Source: Sphagnum magellanicum (taxonomy: Eukaryota > Streptophyta > Sphagnopsida > Sphagnales > Sphagnaceae). From it: a stretch of 64,000 bases of DNA. The DNA is taken from the NCBI GenBank assembly GCA_021904315.1, contig CM038912.1, positions 8,581,061 to 8,645,060 of the forward strand, written 5' to 3'. Position 1 is the stretch's first letter; every line of letters starts with the position of its first letter. The position numbers and the translations under genes were made by a program. Below, piece after piece: positions 45,852-59,600 of the stretch. The notes under the pieces were generated by a model that was not told the origin of the DNA, ran no database searches, and saw nothing but the letters and a program-made list of their open reading frames with translations.

Positions 45852-47618
45852 CAAGGTTTTGATAATCAACTATAATTAAGCTAAATTTCACTCATAATTT
45901 GCAATTCAGTTCAGTAACCACATGTGATGGATTGCTCCACCTACTCTATATGTAGAGTTTAAACTTCAAACTAGGTAAAACCACATATCTTTTTGGGGTC
46001 CATCTTTCCCTCTTGACAATTAATTAAAAACAATCATCAATCACAAGTTTGGTAATATGTTATGCAAATGAGTTTTCATTATAACAAACATCATTTTTAC
46101 TTTGTGAATATGTTATGTTTATAAAACTCACTTCAAGTACCATGTCAAGGTCAAGCAAGCGTGATTGTGCATGTACTCCACATCAAGAATTTACATGCAT
46201 GAAAATTCCACTCAACTTGTACTCAATTCTAGACATATACTTCAGAATTTCTTAAAGTCTTTGCGCATTTTGAGTGGAAAAATAGTGTTTTCTAGACTTG
46301 TTTAGACAAATGTGTAACATGCCCATTTCCTTATCCATGCCTCTTATCCATATTTAAGTGAAATTGTGCATATATTGCAAATAAGAAGTTGGTTGCAATT
46401 CGCCTTAAATTCCCATTTCTCCTTACAATTCGACAATTGAAAACTAAATTTACAGGTTTTACATTGTCAAACACAAACACACTATTCAAATGATTTTTAC
46501 ACTATGCATACAGTTAGGTGTATTATTATCTAGACATAATGCCATCAATTAATCCCAAACTACTTCTTTTTTCCACAGCAATGTTTATTATTTAGATCTA
46601 ATAACAAAAATTCTTACCCATCTTTCTTACCCTAAAACCCTAGAGTATCTCCCCAGAGTACTTAGGGTTCTTCAGTTCTAGCTTCAACATCAACTGACTT
46701 GCTTATATTCCCAACTGGGAGCAAGCCTGTGTTGATCTATCCTAAGACTTCTCTTTCCAGCATTGAATTAAAGCAACACAAACACAAAACCCCATTCTTG
46801 AACCTTGGAACAATACCAAGGTTACAAGTTCCATAATGAACAAAAAACTTATTTCACAACACAAAAGCAACATATTACACATCCAGCCTTCAAATTTATA
46901 CAAAATTCCTTAAAACAAAACTCAAAACCCTTCTAGGGAAATTCTACAATTGTTGTTACAAAAATTATCCATATACACTAAAAAATACATGAGGTGGTTC
47001 AGCTTGACGGGATTCAATAGGAATTAAAGAGCAAAAACTTGAGTACCAATTATTTTGTACCTAAACCACAATGGCATAAACATTGCAAATCAATGGCTTG
47101 GTGCAAGTAGACACCCTCACAGGTCCTGACAGGCACTAAAGAAACAGAACAAAACAAATGTACAACCTGCAAAAAACCTCCCAAAAAGGGCCCATATATA
47201 ATGATGATTGGCTTATCATACATCAAACATGTTTGAGTACAACGGACTCTACTCTATCCTTAGTTTATTTTAAGTTTTGACCAGGGCATCTCCACCCAGC
47301 AACAATAATAGAACAGAGAAAACAAAGAATAGTGTAGAATCCCCACTGGCAACAATATACTGGAAAGACAGAATATGTATAAGTGACTGAAAGAAAAATC
47401 AATTGATTCCAGATCACCAGTCACATAAAAGAGGCAAATTTACACAACAGTCCAATAGTAATCCTGAAAATAAAGGGGTTCCCAGACCCAGTGAAACAAT
47501 AGACTGGAGAGAGCAACAGATGAAGTCTTGATCCACATTATCATTCAAGTGGAACAAAGCTAGGAAAGAACAGGACAAGATAACAGAGGACCTGGGAGAA
47601 AGTGAGTAGAACCAAGCA
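45850..47618. other. AT-rich 3' flank of RAPTOR
   Basis: No gene recognised. The part just below 47618 should include the RAPTOR 3' UTR and polyadenylation signals; a partial telomere-like phrase (CCCTAAAACCCTAGAG) lies near 46630. Confidence 0.5.
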
Positions 47619-50600
47619 CTATGTACCTTGCGTACCTTGAATATTCTCACCCTCATAGACAGAGACGATGGAGTCTGTTGCCCCAGCCGCCAGTAGGATT
47701 CTGTAGAGGTGGAAATTAAGGGCACTTACAGGACCAATTCTTTGCCCTAATAAGCTGTTATGAAAACGAACCATCCCAAGCTGCTCCCCATTTGCACTAA
47801 ATGTTTTTATGACTTGCTTACTTGACCCTGTTGCTATAACTTGGGCATGGCGGTGAACAGCTATGGAGGTCAAGTGGCCCTTGTGGGCATCCACCCCCTG
47901 GTAGGGGCCTGAGCTATTTCTTAAATCCAGGAACTTCAAATCTCCTGCTGGCGATGCTGAAACTATCTGCAAAATGGAAAATGTCCCTCCTCATTAACTA
48001 GAAACCAGTTACTTCAGGGTTTTGGTCTGTTAAGAAAAATCCAGTTGTCTTTCTGTGCTCCTCTAAACTTTCTCCTATTTTCTTCACCCTCCTTGTTCTT
48101 GCTCACATAAAAACTGTGTATCCAAGCAAGAAACTACAAACCTGGAATAAGGTTAAAGCAACTACCTTAAAGTGATCAGGTCCAGCCAGGAAGTCAAGTC
48201 CCACAACTTTCTGTGCATGTGGCTTCATTTCACATACAAGCCTGCACAAACATAATGTATTTGTTAACATGGTAGAGTAAAGAAGTAATGCATGGCATCA
48301 ACAACTTCTTCATATATTGTGTTCCATAATGAACACATTCATTATGGAACAAAACCTGCTACAATTCAATAATAGTACTAACTACTGAATTTGAGGACCA
48401 GTATAACCATAAACAAATCCAAAATAGAATTCCCATCCAATATCACAGTGCAATAGTTCCTGTAGTAGTGCATATTATTGTGCTGGCTGGAGAGCATGGG
48501 CACATATTATGGGGTCACCAAAAAGGACTTTTAAAAAGTGTCCTTGTAAAACAATTGTTTTTGCTACTTAAAGGAGATTTTAAACAACTTAATTTTTTTA
48601 GAAAATGACATTTTTTGACAAAAAGGGTTAGAGATAAATTGTTCACATACTGCACCCACAAATTAGGGTTACACAAATTGGTTCAATCCTAAGAACAGAG
48701 TGTGAATAGAAAGAAGCTGAACTGCAAAGAATCCAGTTATGACTAATTGAGAATAAGAGGAGTTTGATAAGAACTGGAGATTGAGTCCAGGTAACTTCAC
48801 CAAGGAAAGGAATGGACACCACAGGAAACAGTGCAATCAAACAACTAGTTCTTGGCTAGCTGTCAAGTATGGACTTGGTCAGAACAGCATTAAAGCAGGG
48901 AGATATCTTCGTGCAATGCACCTTGGCTCCAAGGGAAGCAGAAGATTAACTGGTTGTCTATGAGATCTGTTCCTTGTACAATTCCAACAAGACAGCCATC
49001 ACTTGGAAGCAAGCAAGGTACAGAAACGTATTCTTCCAAAGTCTTGCAGGGAAAGAAACCTTGTTCAACTGATTGCACCTAGAACCTCTGAATGGCATTT
49101 AATAGTGAAGGGATACGAAACACAAAACAAACTCAGGTCTTCCGCACCCTGCTCACCAAATGATTTAACTCATAATGAGCTGATGCAGTAGTTGGAGTAT
49201 AAGGAGTTCATTGTAGATACAGGTCACAGGGCTGTGGTAGAGGACCAAACAGGTAGAAATAAGACCAGACTTGAAGCAAAACAAGATGCCTCATAGTCGC
49301 ATGGCACATCAACAGTCTTGCAACTATTTCTTCAAAAACTATTCAGCAAAAGACGCACAAGAATGGGGGCCATTACTCCAGGTGGATTGGCTCCAATGTC
49401 TGTTCCAGCTCTTTCGTATATTAAGGATATATTCTTTTAGAGAAAAGAAGCATCCAAGAAGAACTGAAACTTACATATCTCTGCTACGAATATCAAACAC
49501 TCTGACAGAGCCATCACCACAGCCAGCAAGGAAATGGGCACTCTGCAATTTTTGAGATGCAGCCTGGAAAATACGCAATGGTTAGTAAGATTTCACCACA
49601 AACCCAGACCTTGTCAACTAGCTCACATTTTTTGCAACTGACCTGACCACCAGACCCATGTCAGAATCAAGCCCAATTGCAGTTCAATAGTCAATGTCTG
49701 GTAAAAGGATACTGTAACCTGTTTGCATTATAGGTTCTGTGTGAAGACATGCCTCAACCCAGAAAACAGGTGTTATACAAAACCATCAAATTCTGAAAAT
49801 CAACATTCAGCAACAAAAGGCCATGGTATCTGGCTTTGAAGCAGATACTGGTCTTACCAAGGCAGAGACACCACTTTCTGACTGTGAAGGAATACTGGAG
49901 GCTAACTGCTCCTGATCCAAGTCCCAAACCATGATCCATGAAATCTCGCCCGATGCATACTGCACATTGCATTTCTATATCAAAATTGAAGAAATGAAAT
50001 GCAAAAGTCACATTGAGTGAACCCTAAGGTCATTGTACTGACCAAAGCTCCCCACCTACATGCAACTGGTATATGAAACAGGAACTTTAGACAGCAGTAG
50101 TAGACTCCCATTGGCAATATAGGGCTGCAGGGAAAAACAACCTACTAATAAATTGAGAGCTGAAACAGCCTACAAAGAAAAGACAATGAATCTCAAGAAG
50201 ACACCCACTTCCGGTCTTCGCAACAAGATGTCCATGTAGCAATTTGCTAAATACAAGTGATGAAGCACTTTAAATTCAACCTGGAAAAATCAGACCTTTC
50301 AACCACAAATACAAATCAGGTGCAAGGGAAGAGTGCAGGAAAGTACCAAGTAGCCAGTCATCTGTTGCCAATCCACAACAGCATTGATGCTGCGAACACC
50401 AGGCCTATGACCCTGCACAGTCTGCCATGCTGTTGCTAACCGCTGATTATCCTTCTCTGCGTAATCTCTCCAAACCCTTACGACCCCATCACCTGATCAG
50501 GTGAAAAACAGAACTTTCAAAAGGGAGTCCAATCCACTTCAAATGGAACTGGAGGACAATGTTAGAATCCCAAAGGCTAGCAATTTGCCACAGGGAGCTG

Positions 50601-53600
50601 AGAACAAAGGCACTCACTTGATGCAACAAGCAGAAGACTGTCATCAAGCTCATTGACCAAACAGAGCTTTGAAATACCCTTGTCAGGTGCATTGTGATTA
50701 TCAAAGGTATTTACTACTTCTGCTCCCTCTTCATAATTCAACAACCTGCAAGCACAAAGAACACCATAAAACACTATTCGACTCCTATGTGATGAAAACT
50801 AATTTAGTAGGTTCTGAAGGACCATCCATGGACTTCCCTTTTAAAAACAGTGACTAAGTAATCTTAAGAAGTGATCTTATGAAGGGCTACACCTAGATCT
50901 CCTTTCCCATTTACTATTAAACTTTTTCTTGTCATGAAGATTTCTTCCATGTAAACAGGATGACTAACATCAATTGAAGTATACTTTCACAAAAAGGAAT
51001 TAGGATCCTCTTTGTGCGCTCTAGACATTTTCAATAACCTGGAACTCAGCAACCTGAATTGCAGGGGTAAACGGACATCAAACAACACTCTATCCTTGCA
51101 TTGCATGGTGCTGGGTTCACATCAGTATGAAGTACAACTATCAGGCATTGCAGTTTTAGCGAGCAAAATAAACTGGGAAACTCCTGCTTGTTTGAAACCT
51201 CAAGGCAATTGAAACACAGATAAATAACAGGAACACCAAGACAAACATAGATCTTACGAAAGCTGCTTGTCAGCAAGCAGGATATTACTGCAATAGAACC
51301 CACAACCATGCAACAAGTACTGCAGTTTGACCCAGGAGAAGACTAGAAAACAGTATGGATGACAGTCTGCACAGTGCAAAATGAACATGGAAAGCTACTT
51401 GCCACTGCAAGGATCGACACATAAAGAATTAAACAAGCTTTTTCCAACAAAACTTCACCTATTGACATACACTCAACCATCCACAATGAAAGAAGGGTTA
51501 GATACCTGATGGTCTCCTTATCATCTGCAACACAGACAAGTGGCTTAAAGGGGTGCAAGAGCAAAGCCTTTGTTCCCATTTCTGATGTAGTATCCCAACT
51601 TGCGAACTGCTGACTCACTTTGCTTGAACCTGCTCCCCATCAAGATTAAGAGTTAACATATGAGATGCCCAAAAACAAAGAAAATCTAGGTACTTACACC
51701 AATAACAGCACCAATTTTTTTCAAACCTTCACAACAGTGAGAATTCCATCAAGAACTGGATACTGGGACCCAAAAACCTTGCAAACCCATACTCATAGAC
51801 ACTCTCATTTAATGACTTGTACATTAAAAACTCACCTTCAGTACCAATAAAGCAACTCATTTGCTGCTAGAGTTATATACCGTTAACACAGCACACAAGG
51901 CACATAACTTTTTCTAAATACAGAGAATGTGGGGTAGATTACAAGGCACATTGGCAGTCACACAAAAACTCACTACAAGTGTTTCTTCATTAATGAAGAG
52001 GCAATGATTACATATCTTCATATACTTACAGCTTTCCATCATCCAGTAGGTTCATAGCACCATTAAAATGAAATTAAACAACCACTCACGTGATTGATGG
52101 CACTTGGCAATGCCGTCTTGCGCCAGATGCTCTCTTTCCTCCCTCCTTGCTATGATCTCCTCCTCCTCATCATGTGAGGCCTCCAAAAGAGGTCGGGAGA
52201 AGTGGCCACAACTCCAGCTATACAAAGTTGACTGTGGTAAAACAGTGCCTGCAACAGATGCTACTGGAGAATCAAGATTCAGTGTAGAGAGCCCATAAGT
52301 GAGCATTCCTGCAGCTTCAGCCAGTCCACCAGGCATATTTGAAACCCTGGGAATTGCTGACAAACTCTGAATTCCAATATCCCCAGAGATCCGTACAGGT
52401 TGCTTGGATGAATCCCATGTGGCAATTGATGCCGAAGACAACTCCATAGAGGCAACTCGTCGAAGACTGCCTGCTGTTCCTGTGAGATACGTGGGTCTGG
52501 TAGGAGGACTAGGAGGGGGTGTAGATATGCGCCAAGTGCTTGCCAGATTCCCTGCCATGATTGCAATAGAAAAAACTCCAAAGTCATACAGTTGTCGATT
52601 TAAGACAACCAACAACATCATTGGTTGATATCTGTAACTGAAATACCATATAGATGGTTACAGGGGAAACAATTAATCAAGATAAATGCAGAACTACCAG
52701 AAAAACAATGAGAGAACTGCAGGAATTAGACAAGGGAAAACATTGCCAACCTGATGCTGAGGCTACCCAAGAAGTGGAGCGGTGAAGAACACCTGGATTT
52801 GGAGGTGTAGGAGGGATAGCAGGCACTGATGCATTCCGCTGATGTGTGGGCAACCCACTGGCCCTTGATGGTTTCACAACCTGAGCCTCAACTCCCACAA
52901 TTCTCAGCACTTGACGGCCAAGGCTTGCAACACGTGGAGAAGGATCTCTAGCCAATGCATAGACTGCTGTAATACACTGCACATAGATGTTCCCATCTTC
53001 TGTCCGCTTCCATGACCGCATCACCCCATTGCTAGACCCTGGGGACTCTCCATGCAATGGTGTGTCAGACAGAGGAGAGCTATCTGCAGAATGCAAGGAG
53101 GCACCGCTTGGCAAAATACGAATCGCTGGCCAGAAAGGTTTGGCACCATCAAAGACTTGAACCCCAAGCTCTGAATCTATGCTTTTGCCCGCATACACAA
53201 ATTGAGTGGAATAGGGGAAGCTGGCACTTCTCTGATTAGGTCCAAATGGTGGCAACACAGAGGAGTGAGAAGGTGGCTTCAGGTATGCTGCAGCTGCCTG
53301 CCGAAACATCCGGTTGTGGCTTGCAGCCAGTCTTGCCATTGCTGCAAAGGAAACACCAAAATCAGCATTTTTCTCCCATACTGCCAAAGTTCTTCATAGG
53401 ACTACCCTCTAATAAGCATTGGCTAAACAGTGAGGGAGAGATCAATTCACAACAACAGTTGAAAGTAACTGTTGTGACAATTCTGGCCTAAACATAAGAA
53501 ACATGACAAGAAGTGTGGTCATAACCTTGTGAGTTCCTCACAAAGTACCATATCATCACCTTAATCATCAATGCCAGTGAGTAACCACCATAACTCCCCA

Positions 53601-56600
53601 ATGACTTCTTCAGCTCCTGAGAGTGGGTATAGATAAGTGGGTAACAATATTTCAACATTTTAGGGAAGGAATTATTTGAACATGGGCTTCCTAGGTTTAC
53701 ATTGCATTTCCAGGAGCAAAAAGAAGACTTCATCCTGATGTTCATCATGACGTTGGCTAGCACTTACAACAAATAGCTACAAAGAAGTCAATAGTAGTAT
53801 AGCTGCAACAAGCTTGCAACAGTAAGCTTCCTTCCATTGTTAGCTTGGCCCTGTAAAATTGAGCATCTAAGCATAAGACAGAGAGCAGAGGCCTACATTC
53901 AGGGCAGGGGTGACACCCCACACACCATGAATACAACATCACAGCACACCACTGGTGACTACTTGGATGCAACACATCTGCTTTAGCCTATATTCATGCA
54001 AGACCAATGCAAAAATATGGTGTTTTCCCGTGCAAGTGAGGAATAGACCCACAGACAAATACTCATACAACTCAAGACATGAATATAAAGGACTGCAAAA
54101 TCAAAAACATTTGCAAGAAACGGAAAAGAAATACAAATGAAGACAGTTAGGAATCTTAGGCCCAAATTAAGCAAGGGTACATATGATCTAATCAACCTAT
54201 AAGATCCTGCAAATAAACCCAATAACACCTTTCTATCTTTACCATCATGAAAAAAAGAGAGCAGAAAAGCAACTGTCAAAAACCTGGAGACACTACTTGC
54301 AAGTGATCCCCCTCCTAATCAAATTCTTCATTCTAAAGCAGCAACAAAATCAATCCTTTCCCTGCCACCTATAACCTGAGAATTCTTCAGGTAATCAAAC
54401 AAAGGCTTTCTGGAGTATAAGGTTGTATGCATTACCTGTAGCAAGTTCTGCTCTAACGAGCGGACTCCCATCAGAGAGCACCCTCAAAAGGTACCGGGCA
54501 ATTTCTTGCTCTGCAGCTTGGACATATTCATCAACATCATCCTCAGATGCTGTGTTATCTGCAGAAGACTCAGGAGCTACTGTCACAAGTGCACCCAGAG
54601 CATAGGTAGCTGCAGCACGAACCTGTGGCATTAAGAAGAGAAAACTCAGACCAAGTATCCTAATTCGACCATCAATACTTATGGCAGAGCTTCCATGAAA
54701 CTACCATTAATCCATTGCAAGGCATATAAGCTCCCCTCTGAAATCCCAGGAAAATGGAACTTCTCCCAGAGAGTACCCTATGCAATGCATAACCCATTTC
54801 CACAAATAAACTACTAAAGGACAACTCTGGCCTTTTTAAGTCACCATACAACTGCTGTCAAGTACCGGCAGCATATCACTAAGCACATGCCTGACTACCA
54901 CTCATAAATTTCAAAATGACAAAGCATAGTGGTTTCCTTAATGATGGTCAGGTCTACTACATTATGGTGATCATATTGAAAGATATCTCTCATGAGAATC
55001 AAGAAATCCCCATTCTCACGATTAAGAAAAGCCAGATCAAGGTTAAAACTTCTTCTTTAAGTCACAAAAAGACTTCCAGAAAAGGACATACAAAACTGAG
55101 AACAAAGCACAATACAACAAAGGCAAAACAAGGAGAAAACAAAAAGATCCATGAAGTTGCAGAGAAATCTCCACAACAACAATTAAAGATAACACGACAA
55201 TGAGTGCAGTCATAACCTCATGAGAGTCGCTCACAAAGTGACAGACCATCACCTTCATCACGAACGGCAGTGACGAGCTGCCATGACTACCCACTGAGTT
55301 CATCAGCTCCCAACAGTGGGTGTAGATAAGCATATAATAATCTTCCCAATAAACTTGGGCAAACCATTATATGCAATCTGTGTCCTGAGTTTCTGTTGCC
55401 TTTCCAGAAGCAATGGGAAGACTCAGACGTGATGTTGGCTAGCACTCAAGGAGAAAACAAAAAATACACAACTGCAGTATGAGCAACAGTGACAGTCTCT
55501 CACTTGTTCAGGGACTATCAACAGTAACATGAATAGTGACTTCTCTATTACAACTTCCCCACTGACTTCATCAGATCCCTACGGTGGGTATAGGCCAGTA
55601 TGAATACTAATGTGCATACTGAGCTTCTGCTGCAAGTCCAGAAGGAACACAAAGACTCAGCCATGATATTGGCTAACGACAAGCAACAATACAAGTAGAA
55701 ACCAAAGACACACACAAAAGGACGACAAAACATACAGAAAACCATCACAGAAAAACATAGACCGAGTCATCTTCGTCACAAATAATGGTGACAAGCTGCG
55801 ATGACTACCCAATGACTTCATAAGCTCCTGGCAGTGGGTGTAGGTAAGTATATAATTATCTACCCAAAATTTCAGGCAAACCATTCTATAAAATCATGTC
55901 CTGAGTTTCTTTTGCAATACCAGGAGGAAGAGGAAGCCTCAGTCATGATGTTTGGCTAGCACTCAAGAGACATAGCTGATCACTATGATAGACTAGTCCA
56001 GTTGAGGTGCTTAACAGTGAATTTGATTACCTCAGGTTGTGGCTCTGATAGAAGATGCCCAAGAATGCTAGGTGCATTATCCTGAAGGGCCAAGGTTACA
56101 CCATCTGAGACACCATCCCACAACTTCCCAAGGCAAAGGCATAGCCATTGAATGAGCAAAGGCTCAGGCTGCCCCTCAGAACCACTAGGAGCAGCCTGAA
56201 TATGCATCAGGCATATACCCACCAGACCACCTTGAATGCATGCAAGCTGACCTGGTGGATGCTCATCTACAATCACTGCCAACACAAAGGCTGCCATTGC
56301 CCGTTGCTCTGGGTGGATGTTGTCAGGGCTCTCAAGAAACTTGATGAAATACTGGTGGCCCCCATCTTTCACAAGGTCCACCTGACATGACTGCACAACC
56401 AATTCACCTGTTAACAGGAGTGCTAATGAAACCCTTAACATAATGCCAATAAAGAAGATGCTGCAAGTTGCTCTATGTCCACCTAAAGTAACTTGCAACC
56501 ATGAGCAAATGACTGGAAAACTCTACATGTCTCGAACAACAGTGAAATGACAGATTAGTTACAGAAAAGTCAGTGCTCAAGAAATTCCCTGCAGATACAA

Positions 56601-59600
56601 GAAAGCAAGTACAGAAAAATCGTCTGTGGCAGCTTCAGAGCTGATTACTGAAGCAGTGAGCAAAAGCCAGACAACGCACTTCCTAAAAAACGCAAAATAA
56701 CAAAAAGACCTTAAAACCAAGCAGTTTTTACCTTGTCAAGTGCTAGTATTTTGGTCCAGATAAATACAAGGATTTGCCGCAAATCAGTTGCTGTAGTTTG
56801 AAGCAACTTTAAGACGTAGGGAAATATTCCCACTGACAAAGCCTGACCACAAGAGGCAATTATTTTCATTAGGCAAAACCTCAATATCACAAAGAGTCTG
56901 TACCACAGCACCCAGCATTATACCACAGCACCCATGCTGGGAATTGAGATATTTCCCAAACTATATTGAGCTTGTAAATGGCAGGATGTACCAAGTCAAC
57001 AGCCCATGCTCCCATGTCCAGGAATCTTCCCAAAAGCACCAGCGCACGAAATCTATGTGAATGGCTGAGAAGGACCTGCAAGTCCACAGTAAACCATATC
57101 ATCCATGTCACCATCCATCCAAGGAGCCTTATCTACAGGATGAATCTACCAATCTGTTCTCATGATCCTTACACCAGGTGAACCAGCAAACCATACACCA
57201 ACTACACAATGAAGGACACCATGACCAATGTAAAGAAGACTTAGGGATGGCTCACATAGAACCACATCCAAAACATAGAGCAAGATTGCTATGCTTCAGG
57301 CTGTGACCAAATAGGGTATAGATATTCACCAATTAATCTATTCTTAAGTAAATCATATATGATGAAAGTCACCTTGACTCCATACATCACCACCAGCTTA
57401 GCTCTTCTTCCCACTCAATATAGTACAAATAACATGGCACGCACTGTACTTGGAACCACATGTTTGTTATTCTAGTCCTAAGGGATAGTTTTGGGACACA
57501 TACTACCCCAGAGCATTCTACACTTTCACATTAACTGTCTTCTGCATAGACTCATACAAAAACTCCCATGGTATCAGAGCATGCTACAGAAGAATGGAAT
57601 ACACTGCTCAACAACTGAGAAGAAAGGAGAGCACCTGGAGAACAATAGGCAGTTGCTCCGGAGGCTTCTTCTTTTCAGAACCATGTTCTAACCATATCTC
57701 AAACGCAGTCAATTGCTCTGTAAAGAACGGACTAGGCTGCAAGAGTTCAACATGACAGCACAAAAACAGGTTTCAAAATAGGCTGCTATGCTGCACACTG
57801 CTCACTCATCATTTTCTGCCGCTGCATAATCTCAGTACACATTCTTGTTATATGTCAACTAAGAGTATCATCTTCTCAAACTGCAACCTTCTGTAATGTT
57901 AGAACTAGCATGGACTGCTAAAAGATGCCACAAAAACTTCTTCAATTTATCAATATGCAGACCATTGTCAGACAATATCCTGATGCCTGCACAGATGGAG
58001 CTCTTCAATCATGCAAATTGATTTCTCCTTGCAGTACAGCTGTAAAGAAAAGAATAAGTGATAGGATAGTGTAGTACCAAATGTCACACCTCAACAAAAA
58101 CATCAGAGCCCTAAAGACAAAAAATTGACTCCACATTGCACTTGGAAGAGATGGAGTAGAAATTACTTTAAATTCAGCATTTGGATCATGCAGCAGCATT
58201 GGAAGCTGTGCAAGACAAATTTCTGCTGCCATATCCCAAGCATGCCTGTACAGTAACAACCTCATCACATCATTTTCACGCACACAAGAAGTCTGTAACA
58301 TAGGCCAAGTCTCAGGACTTCAATCTACTTACTCTACTATATTGCATTAACGCAATTAAATTAACAAGAGAAATTCAACTCCTAAAGACTTGTCATACAA
58401 AACAATCATGGACCAATGTAGGGTGACACCCAATTCTCATAGATTACATATGCAGAATATGCTCCCCAAGACAGGAGAATTAGGCCATGCAGCATAAACC
58501 TACCACATGGGGTGCTGGTGCGTTGGTGGCAAGCGTGGATATGACAGTGGAGAGCAATTGGCAGCTCTCATAATACGTTCAGCCAACAAGAAGTTCCGGA
58601 ACAAGCTCGCTACAAGTAGGTCTTGCCGAAACAGGCGCTGGAACAGGTCTGCATCACAATAGACATCCACTCTATGATTATCACTGAAAAATGACAACAC
58701 TCAACCAAGAATATACATTGGCCCTCTGAGATGTACAGGCATGAACATATATCAATGAGATTGCAGAGGAACTCAACAACACAACTTGGAGGTCACTGTT
58801 GTGTCAGTTCCAGCCAAACCAAAACAGATAAAACAAGAATGAGTGCAGTTATGGCCTTGTGAGCATCACTCAAAAGTATCAGCCACCTTCATCGTCAATG
58901 GCAGTGACTAGCTGCCATTACACCCCACTGATTTCACCAGCTCCTCCAGCAGGTGTAGATAAGCATACAGCAATCTCCTCAAAATTTAGGGGAAAAATTT
59001 GCATTACAAATTCCTTGTATTGGGTTTTTGTCACATTTCCAGAAGCAAAAGGGAGACTCAGTCATGATGTTGGCTAGCACTCAAAAGCCATAGCTAAGGA
59101 TCATTGTCCAGTTCACAAAAACATCATCTGAAATCGCAATCAATAATACTTCTATGATCAGACAAACCATCAAAAGCTTGATCTTGTCCACCTGTCACCT
59201 TTCAACAAAAGTAAAGCCTGTGATCTAAGAACTTTCTGAGTTCAAACTGTGAAGGATACACCAATGTATAAAAACCGAGCACCAAAACACATTCTCACTG
59301 CATTCTTAGGAGGTTCGTTGATCACAATCAGTTCACTGTACTACATGCTATTGCATAGGGTTTTGTGGGTTATGTTTACAGGAAAAAGCATGCAGTAGCA
59401 GATAGTAATGCAACAAAGGACCAATCACTTGTGTGTAAGGATGCAGAACTGCTTTCAGAGTCAACGCAGTGAAGCTACCTAACATCAGCAGTGCAAGTCC
59501 TGGCCCCTAAATGTACTAAGCTCAGGGAGGTATGCAATGTGAAAGCATAGGCCTCAACTCCATTTCACAACATAAGAGACAGCTTTTTTTATTTGGGCAA